A DNA stretch of 64,000 nucleotides from positions 152,242,826-152,306,825 of the forward strand of contig NC_039363.1 of the NCBI RefSeq assembly GCF_003573695.1, written 5' to 3'. The notes beneath the pieces were generated by a model that saw only the letters and a list, made by a program, of their open reading frames with translations, was not told where the DNA came from and searched no databases. Shown piece after piece: positions 8,711 to 20,099 of this stretch. Within the stretch, counting starts at the first letter, position 1. Each line of letters starts with the position of its first letter. A program made the translations under genes and the position numbers. The stretch comes from Papaver somniferum (taxonomy: Eukaryota; Streptophyta; Magnoliopsida; Ranunculales; Papaveraceae).

Positions 8711-11637
8711 ATGGATCATGAAAATGGTGGTAGAAAACCAGAGGTTATTGCAGGAGGGTCAGATGAGCCTAAGACACACAAAAGTAGACACAGTTGTATG
8801 TATTGGGGGATATTATTGTTGTTAAGGTTTCTAGCACTTAGTGCAACTGTCTTGGCTACACTTATAATGTCCCTTAACAAAGAAAGCAAAACAATGGTTG
8901 TTGCTACTATTGGAACCAACCCCATTAAAGCCACTCTCGTTACCAAATTTCAGAACACCCCTGCTTTTGTGTAATGGGCTTTTTAACTGCATTCTCTTCT
9001 CTTTTCTTATTTTATTTTTCTATATTGGAACTATAATTTTGGCATACCAAAATCTTCCAAGGCATACTGAATGAAGACAAAAAAGGTTGTGAAATAGCAA
9101 AATCAGATAACCCCTTAACCCAAAAAAGTTTCATAGTAAGCCGAACAACATCCTGAATAGCTCGGAAAAAAAATAATTACCGGTTCGGCTTATATTTCGA
9201 AAATCGTATGAGCCGAACATCAATTTGTTATTTTTTGGGTTAAAATATTGTTATTGGTTCGGCACATATTGAGAATATCGTAATAGCCGAACCTCGTTAA
9301 TGTGCTAGGTTCGGCACATATTATGATTATCGAATACGCCGAACCCCTATGTATCTCTATCTGTGACTAGGTTCGGCTTGAAATTTCATGAAATTTCATG
9401 CCGAACTGTTCATATACACTTACAGGAAGCTTTTGTGAAGAACAGTTCGGCTAAAAACGCAACTCAATTTTGAGCCGAACCCAACACTGTAACCGTCATT
9501 TAATCGATGAAAAACAGCAAATAGAAGATTGGGTTTGTAAAACTTGCTTTCTTATCCTCATTTCCGGAGTTGGAGATGCAGTTGGTTCAATTTCTGGTTC
9601 AATTGGTGGTTGATTTTCAGTTTCTACACCTTCAAAGTATTAGTGTTAATAATCTTGATTAGTGATTAAATACTTTGTTTAGTGATTAAAATAATTTTCA
9701 GAATTATAAGAGTTGTTTAGATGAAAAATTTGAGGAAAAAAAAATCACAAGTTTTGGTTTGGTTAAGAAGGAGAGAAAGAGATGGAGAAAGTGAGAAAAT
9801 TCTAATTCTTGATTCAATGGAGGATGAGGAGGGTCATCATTCATCTAAAAAACCTAGGAAAATACATATCAACTACAACAATGATCCAGAAATGGTTGAT
9901 TTCTTAGATTATGAGAATGATTTTACACCCACTCAAACTCAAGCTCAAACTCAAACACAAACTCAAGATGATGATTTTTATGAGCCAAATCCTGATGATG
10001 AAGACATTGATGAGGAACCCAATGCTTCTAATACACAGGTACACTTATATCCTATACTTAATCTCACTTCTATAGCTCTCAATTATCAAAAGTTAGGTCT
10101 TTTGAATCATCGTTCGGCGAAACATGTTGAGGTTCGGCTCACATCTACGAGCCGAATCTACCAATTGATGAACGGTTCGGCTTACTGAATCTGTTTACTG
10201 CATGTGCCGAACTGTTTGCTAGACACTAGTTCGGCTTATATGAAAGTTTCATAGTAAGCCGAACAACATCCTGAATAGCTCGGAAAAAAAATAATTACCG
10301 GTTCGGCTTATATTTCGAAAATCGTATGAGCCGAACATCAATTTGTTATTTTTTGGGTTAAAATATAGTTATTGGTTCAGCACATATTGAGAATATCGTA
10401 ATAGCCGAACCTCGTTAATGTGCTAGGTTCGGCACATATTATGATTATCGAATACGCCGAACCCCTATGCATCTCTATCTGTGACTAGGTTCGGCTTGAA
10501 ATTTCATGAAATTTCATGCCGAACTGTTCATATACACTTACAGGAAGCTTTTGTGAAGAACAGTTCGGCTAAAAACGCAACTCAATTCTGAGCCGAACCC
10601 AACACTGTAACCGTCATTTAATCTATGAAAAACAACAAATAGGAGATTGGGTTTGTAAAACTTGCTTTCTTATCCTCATTTCCGGAGTTGGAGATGCAGT
10701 TGGTTCAATTTCTGGTTCAATTGGTGGTTGATTTTCAGTTTCTACACCTTCATCTTCAATTGGTTCTTCTTCTTCAATTGATGGATTAGAAGACGATTTG
10801 GTTTGCATAGTCCCTGCTTTTCTTTGTACGAGTCATTATGTGGTTGAGTTTAATCGACGATCAAATTTTTACGAATCGACAATTAATCACGATGATGAAT
10901 TTTTTTTTTTCGCAGGAGGGGAAAGAGTTCGGCTAGAGGAGGAGGAGGAAGAAGAGATGGTAAGAGAAAATGATTTTGATTTTGTAGAAAACTGATTTTA
11001 GATTTTTGTATTAAGGGTATATAGGTAATTGAACTACCCATAGGGTACCCCTTATAAGATCACCCAAGATGAGACTATTGTTTTGTATGCCTAGAAAGAT
11101 TTTGGTATGCCCAAAATCAGGGTTCCTATATTGATTGGTTAACTAACTCGATCTTTATCTTCTGTGAGAAATGCAGATTCTTTGTGATAGTCACTTCTAT
11201 AGTCAGTTTCCACAACTTGGTGATGTTGTTGACTGAATTGTTTGGGCACAAGTTCGGTTTCAAAGGGATTAAGCTTTTGGCAATGACACTCTTGGACATG
11301 GTAAAAATACTATGTTTAAATGTCCCTGTCGTTTGTTAGTTGGGTACGGAAATTAACTACCTTGGGAATTATGTTAACTAATGCCCTTTGGTTCGTGTAG
11401 GGAGCGGTTGTTCTGCTATCAGGTGCTACTGGTGGTGCAGCTTCAATAGCGCAGCTTGGAAAGAATGGGAACACACATGCTCGTTGGAACAAGATTTGTG
11501 ATAAGTTTGAGAAATACTGCGGTCGTGGTTCTGGAGCCCTTATCGCTGCCTTCATCGGAATTATTCTCCTGCTAGTCCTCAATGTGACGTCCACCATTGC
11601 TATTCATAAGAATACTCGATCGTCGTCAGCTCATTAA
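8711..11637 (+). CDS. CASP-like membrane protein (CASPL1 type), three exons
   Basis: Exons are 8711-8970, 11177-11300 and 11401-11637. All junctions are GT-AG and the joined frame encodes 206 residues. The family (UPF0497/CASP-like, related to Casparian-strip scaffold proteins) has four membrane helices and sits in the plasma membrane. Exon 1 gives a short charged cytosolic N-terminus (KTHKSRHS), then helix 1 with the family's R-FLALSATVLATLIM pattern. Exon 2 carries FFVIVTSIVSFHNLVMLL. Exon 3 carries the third helix (GAVVLLSGATGGAASIAQLG), a WNKICDKFEKYC loop with paired Cys, and the last helix (ALIAAFIGIILLLVLNV). Intron 1 is 2.2 kb because a 2.1-kb transposable element sits in it; intron 2 is 100 bp. 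No stop or frameshift was seen, so the gene looks functional provided the long intron is removed. The exact subfamily is uncertain. Confidence 0.9.
9125..9634. repeat. 510-bp internal direct repeat, copy 1
   Basis: It is nearly identical to 10243-10752, at a constant offset of 1118 bp. It spans five complete hairpins plus the 3' half of a sixth (GTTTCATAGTAAGCCGAAC). The missing 5' half shows that copy 1 was cut from an array like copy 2. Confidence 0.9.
9182..9481. repeat. Hairpin array A: five units, four of them exactly 38 bp
   Basis: Units lie at 9182-9218, 9256-9293, 9308-9345, 9370-9407 and 9444-9481. Each begins (A/G)GTTCGGC and ends GCCGAAC(C/T/A). The last four are exactly 38 bp and the first is 37-38 bp. 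The 22-bp cores differ between units and are themselves partly self-complementary (for example TTGAAATTTCATGAAATTTCAT). The linkers (36, 14, 24 and 36 bp) vary in length and sequence. Confidence 0.9.
9721..10038 (+). CDS. Acidic, TQ-repeat open frame inside the hairpin element
   Basis: About 106 codons from ATG 9721 to a possible splice donor (ACACAG|GTACAC at 10038); reading through, the frame ends at 10188. It has a basic start, an NLS-like KKPRKIHI, a TPTQTQAQTQTQTQ run and an acidic stretch (DDDFYEPNPDDEDIDEE). Low-complexity acidic N-termini of this kind are common in exons carried by plant DNA transposons, but I recognise no catalytic domain. It is probably a remnant of a captured or autonomous-element exon; expression is unknown. 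Confidence 0.4.
10131..10599. repeat. Hairpin array B: eight units with the same arms
   Basis: Two irregular units (10131-10157, 27 bp; 10174-10213, 40 bp) and a near-perfect palindrome at 10228-10265 (GTTCGGCTTA, TATGAAA, TTTCATA, TAAGCCGAAC) precede a second copy of the five units of array A (10300-10599). One arm in the second repeat has mutated (GGTTCAGC). Confidence 0.9.
10243..10752. repeat. 510-bp internal direct repeat, copy 2
   Basis: Partner of 9125-9634. Here the first hairpin is complete (10228-10265). A few substitutions separate the copies, for example GGTTCGGC changed to GGTTCAGC near 10374, so the duplication is recent relative to the array itself. Confidence 0.9.
10623..10808 (-). 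CDS. Second acidic open frame, opposite strand, inside the hairpin element
   Basis: 61 codons, starting MQTKSSSNPSIEEEEPIEDEG and continuing with Pro/Glu-rich text ending in MRIRKQVLQTQ. Its 3' part is duplicated at about 9505-9634 without the start. Like the plus-strand frame at 9721, it is an acidic low-complexity N-terminus with no domain. It could be a coding relic of the element's original gene; no function is assigned. Confidence 0.3.
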   Translation of the reverse strand: MQTKSSSNPSIEEEEPIEDEGVETENQPPIEPEIEPTASPTPEMRIRKQVLQTQSPICCFS

Positions 11638-12725
11638 TCACTCATATTATATCGGCCTTACTACTCTACGTCTATAACTAATGCTATTTTCATCTGGTTT
11701 CCTTCAAGTGCTTGCACAAGTATGTAACCTGTCTACAGGTTTGAGTTATTTAAATTATGAAAGGCATTTGCTTGCTTTGGTTTTAGATACATCATCTGTC
11801 TTGAATCTTGATTATGTAGTTGTTTCCATCTCCACGTGGCCGTATGACACTGTCTGAAACTTTAAAATTTAAGCCGATCTCCTTTAGTACCGGAGCACAT
11901 TGATTTTTCTCCCCAATATCTGCCCTCATTCCATTATCAGGGTGTACTTCGTGAACGAACATTAAAGCCTACCAGAAACTTATTTTGCAAGAGAAGGGAT
12001 TAGAAAACTTAGGATGGACTGATTATGTGCATGATCCATCTGCCAAACGATCCCCACCCAAAGCTCTTGGAGAATACCAGCAGACTATTTTTCTATCATC
12101 GACTTACATTTCCTTGGAAAATAAAAGAACTTATAAAAACACTCACCATCCTGAATCCTGTGTACTGACAACAGCAATTAGTTTTCACATTCTCCCATTT
12201 TATTAACATCACATTTTAAAAAATCATCAGAACCGATTACAATATCTTTAGGGCACCCTGATGTGACCAAAAGTTCAGCTATCAGGTTACCTCCACACTA
12301 CTCTGATGATTATGATAACCATCTTATAGGGGTTCAGACGTTAATTTATCTTTACATATGAACCACATCAGAAAAATTGAGATAAAGTTACAAATAAACT
12401 ACAACATTAATGAAGGAATAATTGAAAGAATAAGGACAACAAACACTATGGACCTATCACTTACAAGCATAGTTCAAAATTTTGAACGTTTCGTTCGGAG
12501 ACAACATTCATGATTTGTTTCAGAAAATCAGAATGCTTTGGTCAGCATGTGTTGAGCATCAGAAAAATAGAATGCTTGGGACAAAAAATCAGAACGCTTT
12601 GTATAAGTGATAACATTCAGCTTTCCAACTAACCCGAAAAATTCTGCTGGACTGAGATCGGTACCCTTTCCTATGAGAACAGGAATCCGTACCTTGTAAT
12701 TGGGTAGAGCAGGATGGTGTCAATG
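11638..12725. other. Intergenic region between convergent CASP-like and synthase genes
   Basis: The first part should hold the 3' UTR of the CASP-like gene and the last part that of the minus-strand synthase. No other gene, repeat or structured element was found; the frame at 11985-12206 resembles nothing known. Confidence 0.4.
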
Positions 12726-15700
12726 TTACTTTTTTCTGGTAATGACTATCTGAGTTAGATCAATAAGAGCCTGTCTTGATCTTCTGGCATCCACATTATC
12801 AGTCTCTGGTAGAGATCTGATGGCTGCAGCTGCTAGATTTGCATGCTCAGATGCCAACTCAATGGCCCTCTGTATTCCATTGCTCTTGCCAAGGATTTCA
12901 ATGGCCTAGAAAGTTCAAGTGAGACATAAAGTTAAGAACTTGCAGCAAGCAAGAGATGCGGACAGGTGTAGATATATCAAAGTAAATTTGCACAAGAGCA
13001 ATCACTATATTGTTATCCTTTCTGTAAGTATGAAGTTTCTAAACCCACCGACAAGATTACATGTCTGATATGTTCTTGCACATTCACTCGTTCACCTAAG
13101 AAACATGAATTTCAAAGATCTTGTAATAGCAACAACACTACACTAGTGACATATTGTAAGACATAACTGAGCTGTTGCTAATATTTTGGAATATGAATAA
13201 ACTGTTATGAGGGTTCTTCGAAAGTGTTATCATGTGACCAAGAATTAACTAAAGAAATTTACACTGAAGAAAATACATATATGAGTTGTTACTAATAACT
13301 TATAGAAAATCTTCAAGTTATTAAAGAGTTATAATACCTGTTACATCACTTTAATAAGAGAAATCCAAGAAAGCTTAGCAAGAAGTTCTGGGCAATGATG
13401 TTGCCCATTCCATCCTTTTCTAAGTAATCTGTCCCTGTGAATCGTACTTTGGGGGCTCGAACATCCTTTAGCTGATTGGCTGACTTTAAGCTGCCACTTT
13501 ACCACTCTTACAGGAAGGTCGAGATTCTTTTCAAAAGAAGAAACCCCAGTGGACAATTCCATGTCATCTTGAATGGATGCAACATGAGGCCAGAACAGAG
13601 ACGTGGCTCCCAAAATGGGAAATGCTGCTTCTCTCACTTGAAACTAACTAATATATTTAAGCTACAATTATCACTAAACAAATCCTCTAGATGGTCTTGT
13701 TAACTTGTATACGGGTATACAAGTTAAAGAAGATTTAAAAAACCCTTTCTTTGCTTTGGGTATCACAATTGTTCTTGGATATCCTTTCTAGACATTATAA
13801 AATCAGATGTCCTAGAAGTTTTAGGATATCCAAGAAGAATTGTAATACTAAAGCAAAGAGATAATTTTTAAATCTTTCTTAACTTGTGTACCCTTACGCA
13901 AGTTAACAAGACTCATAACTGTACAGGCTTTTGTTAATTAGAGATGGAACACGATGCATATGCTTTGGAATTGCTGATACACAACAAATACCCGCTAATT
14001 CTGCTTTGGATGTTGTTAAATGGAACAAACGGGATTTGATGCACTCCAAGAATTACGAAGCAAAAAAATGTGCATGTATTGTCTCTTTTTATGTGCATCA
14101 GGTCACAAATTAACAAAAACCTTTACTACTCAGCATATCATTAGAAAATCAAGGAGGGGGTGGTGGTGGGGGCAGGGGCTAAGACAATACCTATACATGA
14201 AAAGATGGTTCCCAACACGCTTTTACCTATCACCCTTCCAATATGGTGGCAAAATTGACATTCAAGAATTTGAGTAATATAGCAAACGATTTACTTAGCG
14301 GAGGAGTTTTTCGTATACTCCAACTCTTTTGGGTTTCTTTTATGCAAAGAATCCCCTCTTTCTTCACTGGGTAAAGTTTTCAGTTGAGATTCCTCCACTA
14401 TGCCCCTACTTATTCACGTACTTTTGGACTGTCTTCTTGAATCTAGATTTTTCCATAGAATAACAATCAATATGAACTGGTTAACAAGAGCTTCTCATCC
14501 GGATACAAGTATAGGTGGTGCAATCCAATAAGTTTTCAAAAGGATCTTGTTTCACTAATTTATTTTTCTGCAGAATCTTTTTTCACAGACTCGGGGCTCC
14601 TTGGTGTTGAGCACGATAACTATATTAGCACAAAATGCGACAAGACAAAAATCGATTAGCTAAGATCCATTTGCATTTTGACTAGGATAACCATTGTAAA
14701 TCAGAAAATGTAATCAACCCTGCCAGCAAATATCCTCCCGTATATCCTAATAAGAGACAATCAAGGATATAACTAGTTATACAAAGTAAGATTTATTCTT
14801 GGGACCTCTTTCTTAAGGACAACCAATATCAATCTTATTAATTATTCTTCGCTGTCTCTTAATAGCACAACATAAGCTAGAGTATTTTAGCCATAGACGA
14901 CTTACCCTCTCAATTCACCACGGACTGCCTATGTACAAGCTATGATTGGCATGTTAAACTAATAATCGACTTACTAAGTGAAAAGCTGCACCATCAAAAA
15001 TAAACGTGAACGCCAAGTTGATGGAGATACATGCAGTGAAGCACACATAACGGTCATTGTTATGATTACATAATATATAAAGAAGGAAACAGATGTTATC
15101 ATAGACTTTTTTGATCAAACATAGTACCCAGGGTTTCATGTGTACTGTATTGTGCAAGTGAAATGGTGGAACGCTTAATAATTAGCTTACCAGATCAACA
15201 TCGGCAGGATTATGGAAGCCTCGATCCACAATTTTACGTAACTGAGGGAACTCTTCCATGGCGAACAATATTGGAGCCGTTACTATCCCCTACACATAAA
15301 ACAGCTTGAGTGAGCACTGCACTAATTGAACAGTCATAAAGCATATTTATTATTTTAGGTATGGTCCAAAAAGTAGGAGTAAGATGGTTGAGAATGGGAT
15401 ATCAAGACTATCAATATCTATCGCGTAAGAGTAATACTCAATAATTGTGCACTTCAATACCTAATTAAACAGTAAGAAACAACCAATGATGGTCTTTTTC
15501 ACCTAATGTATCCCTGAGATACGATTGAGATATAAGCTTTCTAGATCTTAATTCGTCATCTCAGCTTTCGTAAGTATGTAACTACCCACATGCAGCATAA
15601 GTTAGAAGTCGAGCATACAGCGGAGCGCCAGGCGCACATGGAGAAGAACCATTGGCTTATTTGTGGTGACATTATTTATAAACTTATTTCACACGAATAT

Positions 15701-18700
15701 TCATAATCCAATTAATTTAACTACTATAGTACATCATCCTAGTTGTCCCACTTGGAGAAAGGGTTTAATTCAACAGAAGTTGTATTTAAATAATCAAGGA
15801 AAAAAATAAGAGCAGGAGGATTACATGGCGAATGTCGGACAAGGATCCCTTTCCAAGGGAAGCTGATGTGCCAGTGAAAGAAATCAAGTACATCGTCAAT
15901 CAACTGGAAGGCCAAACCCTGAAAAAGAAGATCACTTCTTAATAATAGTTAGCCTTATTAAAAGAAGTAAAGTAGCATGACGGTCTGTGATGCATGAGAG
16001 ACCCCTACTAAATCAGTCGCAACCCAAATTGCACAGGAAACACAATAGAAAATTGGACAGTGAATGAAGAGGGGGAAAAATCTCACTATTAACCTTAATG
16101 GATTCTTTTTCTCCGTTTTCTTTTCTTTGTTGAAATTGTCTTCGGAGATGAAAAAAAGTCTCTATTGCTATCAATTTTGTCCTTGGAGAAATCTGGGGAA
16201 GCCCTATATTGGTACACCTATTATTTTTTCATGTTTTACGTTTTATAATACCAAGAATGATATTCATTTAGTTTTGCCTTGCAGAGAAATGCTAGGTGAA
16301 GGAAAAATTTGTGACGACAAACCTACCAGATTCCTGCCATAGTCATACGCTAACATCGAAACCTCTGCTGTTTGTCCTGTGATAATAGAAACTGCTTGGC
16401 AGCTGTTCGATATCAATGATGCTGTTTTGTTATATGTCTTTTCCATATAATATTCCATACTGCAACCACCAAAAGTAATTTATTAAGAACTGTAGAAGAA
16501 GTCCACATGACCAAGACAAACAATGTATGACCAATGTTAATAACTTTGAAACTGACATTGGTAGTAATGAAGATGAAGAAAAACAAGTCTCAAGGACCAG
16601 AAGAAACATGAAAGAAAGATAAAAACGATGAAGCGGTTCATGTGTTCTGAAGACTGAAAGTCCCTCGAAACATTAAGAATGGTACTGAAACGAGAGATTG
16701 ATGGTGGCAGCAATGCAAGCAGAATAAAAGGCGATTATGTTGACAACGGTGGTTTCCAAATTTTTGTTGGGTTGACACAAGGAAACATGAACACGTGTAC
16801 GATACTTGCAGACACTCCATTACTTTCCTCATATTAATAGATGCTATGTTTATAGCTTCTGCGTACTTGCACATGATACATTTTGAACAGTGTGGCGTTC
16901 TAGGCTAATGACTTGTGAGTGTGTGGACACAAATTTGACTGTATATCTAACAATTTAAGATCCAGAAGTTAAGGATAAATCGCATAACTACTGAGACAAG
17001 TACATATATGCACTTCTGTAAGCCCACACCCTTGTTTTGGGTCTTGCACCTATTTGCCAACCTTGTGCATCAGAAACTGATAGACGTATCAATGTCTGTA
17101 TTTGCTTTGTAAATTTGTTCATGTTTGCTACGAATAAATAGTATAATATGGAAGATTGGCATACCTACATCTTTGCTCAGAAGCAGTGGTCATTTGCATG
17201 GTTTCACCAGTAACCAGATGCTTAACAGACTTCGCAATCAAAGTTACAACCTACATAGAGATGGTGATGATTAGTAAGATGCTGATTCGAATAATCAAAG
17301 TGAACTAATTTTTTATTTTATTTTTGACCAGAAAAGTGAACTGATGTTGTGTCAACTGAAAAGTAAACAAAAAGGCAATGTACTATGTTACAAATGGTAA
17401 CAACCTACGAGGGAAATATGCATGATGCAAGTGAGCAGAAAAAAAATTCCTTAATTTTAGGATTCTTTGCCAACCTTTGAGTGCAACTAACACATTCAAC
17501 ACTAGTAGAGATGCAAAACGGTGATGATTTTTTGCTGTTGCAAAAGTGCTGAGATATTACACCCTTTTTTATTTTTGTCTAATATTTGAAAGGCTCAATA
17601 AATAAAGCATACTACAATCATAATTAACATTGCTCGTAAACAATTAAACCCTTGCTTCTTTTTTTCTCATTTATATCGAGGATATTACGTAGGGATACAT
17701 AGCCCAACCATTGTAGCAAATTGGTGTATGACCATGAACATATTTAATAAGACTCGCCGAAATTCCGAAGGAAGCAAAAGCAGACTGGTCAACTATCTAA
17801 GACATAAAAGAGACTCTACATTAGGGCAAGTGCCAAGATGAATTCCATGGATTTGATCTTCTAATCATGTTCGTATATTACCATAAGACGCCGGCTAGTA
17901 ACATACCTCATTATTTCTCAAAGAAGCAAGAGCAACACATGCTCTTGAAAGCAGAAAGTCTCCTGCTAATACAGCTATCTGCATCATGAAGGAGCACAGG
18001 TAAGGATACTACTAAGAAAGGTAATTTCATAAACTAAAAAGTGAATATACACACCTAACATATTTTACATTTGAAGTTTGCTCATATACCGTTCACTGTG
18101 TTTTTGCAAATTGCTATATGGTCATTGTCTATTAGGCAGTCACTAGGGTCTATTAAATTGGGAGCTCTGCCTGACATCGTGTAGTCTATTCCACTCTGAA
18201 CTGCTTTACATTGTCAAGATACTGAAAATAGACTTCCAACAAGATAAACGATAACCATTTAAAATGGATAATGCCGTAATATTCAGGACAAGAAGGGAAT
18301 TCTTCACTGGGTAAGCATATGTTAGGTATCCTTGCTCTATATTGGATTGGATATAGCATAGACACCCTTAAAAAGACTTAAGGTGCTTCTTTTAATTGTT
18401 TATCTGTGCTATTATCATATCTTCCTGATCGCTACCCCATTGAAATAATGCGGTCATTCAACAATGAGAAAAGATTAAACAATTTCAAAAAAATCCTCTC
18501 TCAGACATCCCTAATCCTATGCTATACACTTTGCATCCTGAAGAGCATGATTTGAAAACTCTGAAAGTCTGATGATAGAGCTGATTCTTCTTGTTATAGA
18601 ACACATGTTCACAAGATATAGAAGTTTGGACCCGAGGGAGTCAACACTGAGTCGCCTGAACTCTGATCTCAAGCAAAGTCGAAGGGAAGAATTAAAGTAG

Positions 18701-19408
18701 CAGACCAGCAGTAAGATTTCTAGGTTATGAATCAAATGGTTTAGATGATCTCAGCCATCCAATTAATAGACAATCCACAAACTGCTGATGAACCTATTTA
18801 CCATCCAAAGATGCTAAAAAGCAGAAGGTTAGAATCATCTCTCTGGATAAACTTTTATCAGGAGGATCTACCAGCTGTAACCCATTATAATGGGTCCTGA
18901 TCACTTCATGAGGCATGAACATCTGCAATAAGGTAACAAGGCGATGATCTGCCATCTGCTTAAGAATAGCAGGAGTTTTACATCTGAATAAGCAGGTGAA
19001 ACAATTCATAATTAAATATATGCATAATACCTTATTCCCCATGAAACAATTTAATGAACCAATACCACGCCTAGTCTCGGCATCATCCAAAACATCATCA
19101 TGAAGAAGACTCGCCACCTAGCACAAGAAATGAATCAACGGAACTCCGTAATTGAGAAGTATAACATTAATTTATAAGTATGAGGGAATGAACTGCTACT
19201 TGATGTACAGACAAGTAATCTCCGATTAATCACTGACACTAGAAGCATACATGTTCATTAAAAATAAATTTGACTAACTTACATGGATCATCTCTGTAAT
19301 CACAGCAATAGAGAGTTGTCTAGAGTGCAGTTCTTCATGTAGCAAGTCAACCACACCATCAGGAGCTATGGTTGACATATTTAAAGCAGATGCCATCAAC
19401 AGTATAAT
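12726..19408 (-). pseudogene. Solanesyl/polyprenyl diphosphate synthase, 5'-truncated and frameshifted
   Basis: Eight exons read on the minus strand: 19283-19408, 19031-19117, 17907-17978, 17165-17250, 16327-16459, 15825-15918, 15191-15289 and 12726-12905. All have usable GT-AG sites. They match the plant mitochondrial-type trans-prenyltransferases (SPS3/GPS1 group, making the ubiquinone side chain). The first Asp-rich motif is LLHDDVLDDAETRRG, the second IDDVLD, and the C-terminus ends ALIDLTQIVITRKK. Two lesions are visible. The N-terminal exons with the target peptide and the GK-x-FR motif are absent upstream of 19408. In exon 15825-15918 a TTTC tetranucleotide is doubled just after the second Asp motif, making the exon 94 instead of 90 bp and shifting the frame. 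Introns total over 5 kb; the largest holds a foldback MITE. Confidence 0.88.
13695..13911. mobile_element. Foldback MITE (217-bp near-perfect palindrome)
   Basis: The left arm GTCTTGTTAACTTG... pairs with the right arm ending ...CAAGTTAACAAGAC. Pairing continues through AAGTTAA(A)GAAGATTTAAA, TTTGCTTT, ACAATT(G/C)TTCTTGGATATCC and TTCTAG(A/G)ACAT to a small loop around 13796-13806. Arms of about 100 bp leave almost no loop. It lies in the last intron of the synthase pseudogene. No target duplication was identified. Confidence 0.8.
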
Positions 19409-20099
19409 CTGTATCAGAAACATATTCATAATAATTGAGTTAGAACCATGTTTATATAGCTTGGTTTCATTAGATTACAGCTCGAGTTTAAAAATTATTG
19501 TTTTCTGAAATATACCATATTTTGTTGGCTATATATATGCATTACACAAAGTTCAAAGAAAAACACCTTAAGAAGTTTATTTTCTTGGCCATATAGAACT
19601 ATTTCAACAGAGAAAGAAAACTAAAAAAGAAACGTGTAAGATAACATGAGATATAGCTCAGCATTTAGGAGATGGTATAAAATTATAAGATAAGTCCGCA
19701 AGATGTTTAGAGACAACTGTTTGTCGTGAGAATCCAGATACTAAAACTGTCGAGGAAAATGAGAAAATACCAATGCAGGTAAGTGGGACTTCAACTATAG
19801 GAACACGAGTGTGATTATCCTGAGACTGAATTCCTGATACAGTTAGTCTTGATACAAAGGCAGATGAGCATAAGATCTTAAGTAGCAGACCTACTGTTGA
19901 ATATTACCTTTTCAGTATGTACAATGACTCAACTGATAATACAGTGCCACCAGTATCGAGTCTATCAAAGTTTCATAGAGGGACGCAAACCATCAAAAAA
20001 TTGAATACCCCCAAACATCATGCTGTACTAGCAATCCTATCTAAGGTTGAGCAATAAATGTAAGGAATGAGGAGTAAGATTATGATTATTGGGAATGAC

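Larger units (their letters stand above)
9028..11125. mobile_element. Hairpin-array DNA transposon in CASP-like intron 1, TIRs and 8-bp TSD
   Basis: The terminal inverted repeats are about 40 bp (left 9028-9067, right 11085-11125); both contain ATTTTGGCATACCAAAATCTT or a near copy. They are flanked by a perfect 8-bp duplication CTATATTG at 9020-9027 and 11126-11133. The termini begin GAAC. The 8-bp duplication would suit hAT or MULE families, but the end sequence matches neither well. The interior has a 510-bp direct duplication, two hairpin arrays and two acidic open frames but no transposase, so the element is non-autonomous. It must have entered after the gene's exon layout existed. Confidence 0.85.

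Noticed and set aside
9182..9481. CRISPR-like appearance: conserved words around variable 22-bp segments
   Set aside because: The conserved parts are inverted, not direct, the linkers vary in length, and the locus is an element inside a plant intron with no cas genes.
9721..10188. Acidic TQ-rich frame as a host gene nested in the CASP-like intron
   Set aside because: It lies between the element's two 510-bp repeats and inside its TIRs, and has no recognisable domain.
11316..11597. 93-codon minus-strand frame
   Set aside because: It is the antisense of CASP-like exon 3 and has no family resemblance.
18794..19117. 107-codon minus-strand frame ending in the synthase intron
   Set aside because: Only the first 29 codons are a real exon (19031-19117); the rest is intron read-through past a valid GT donor.
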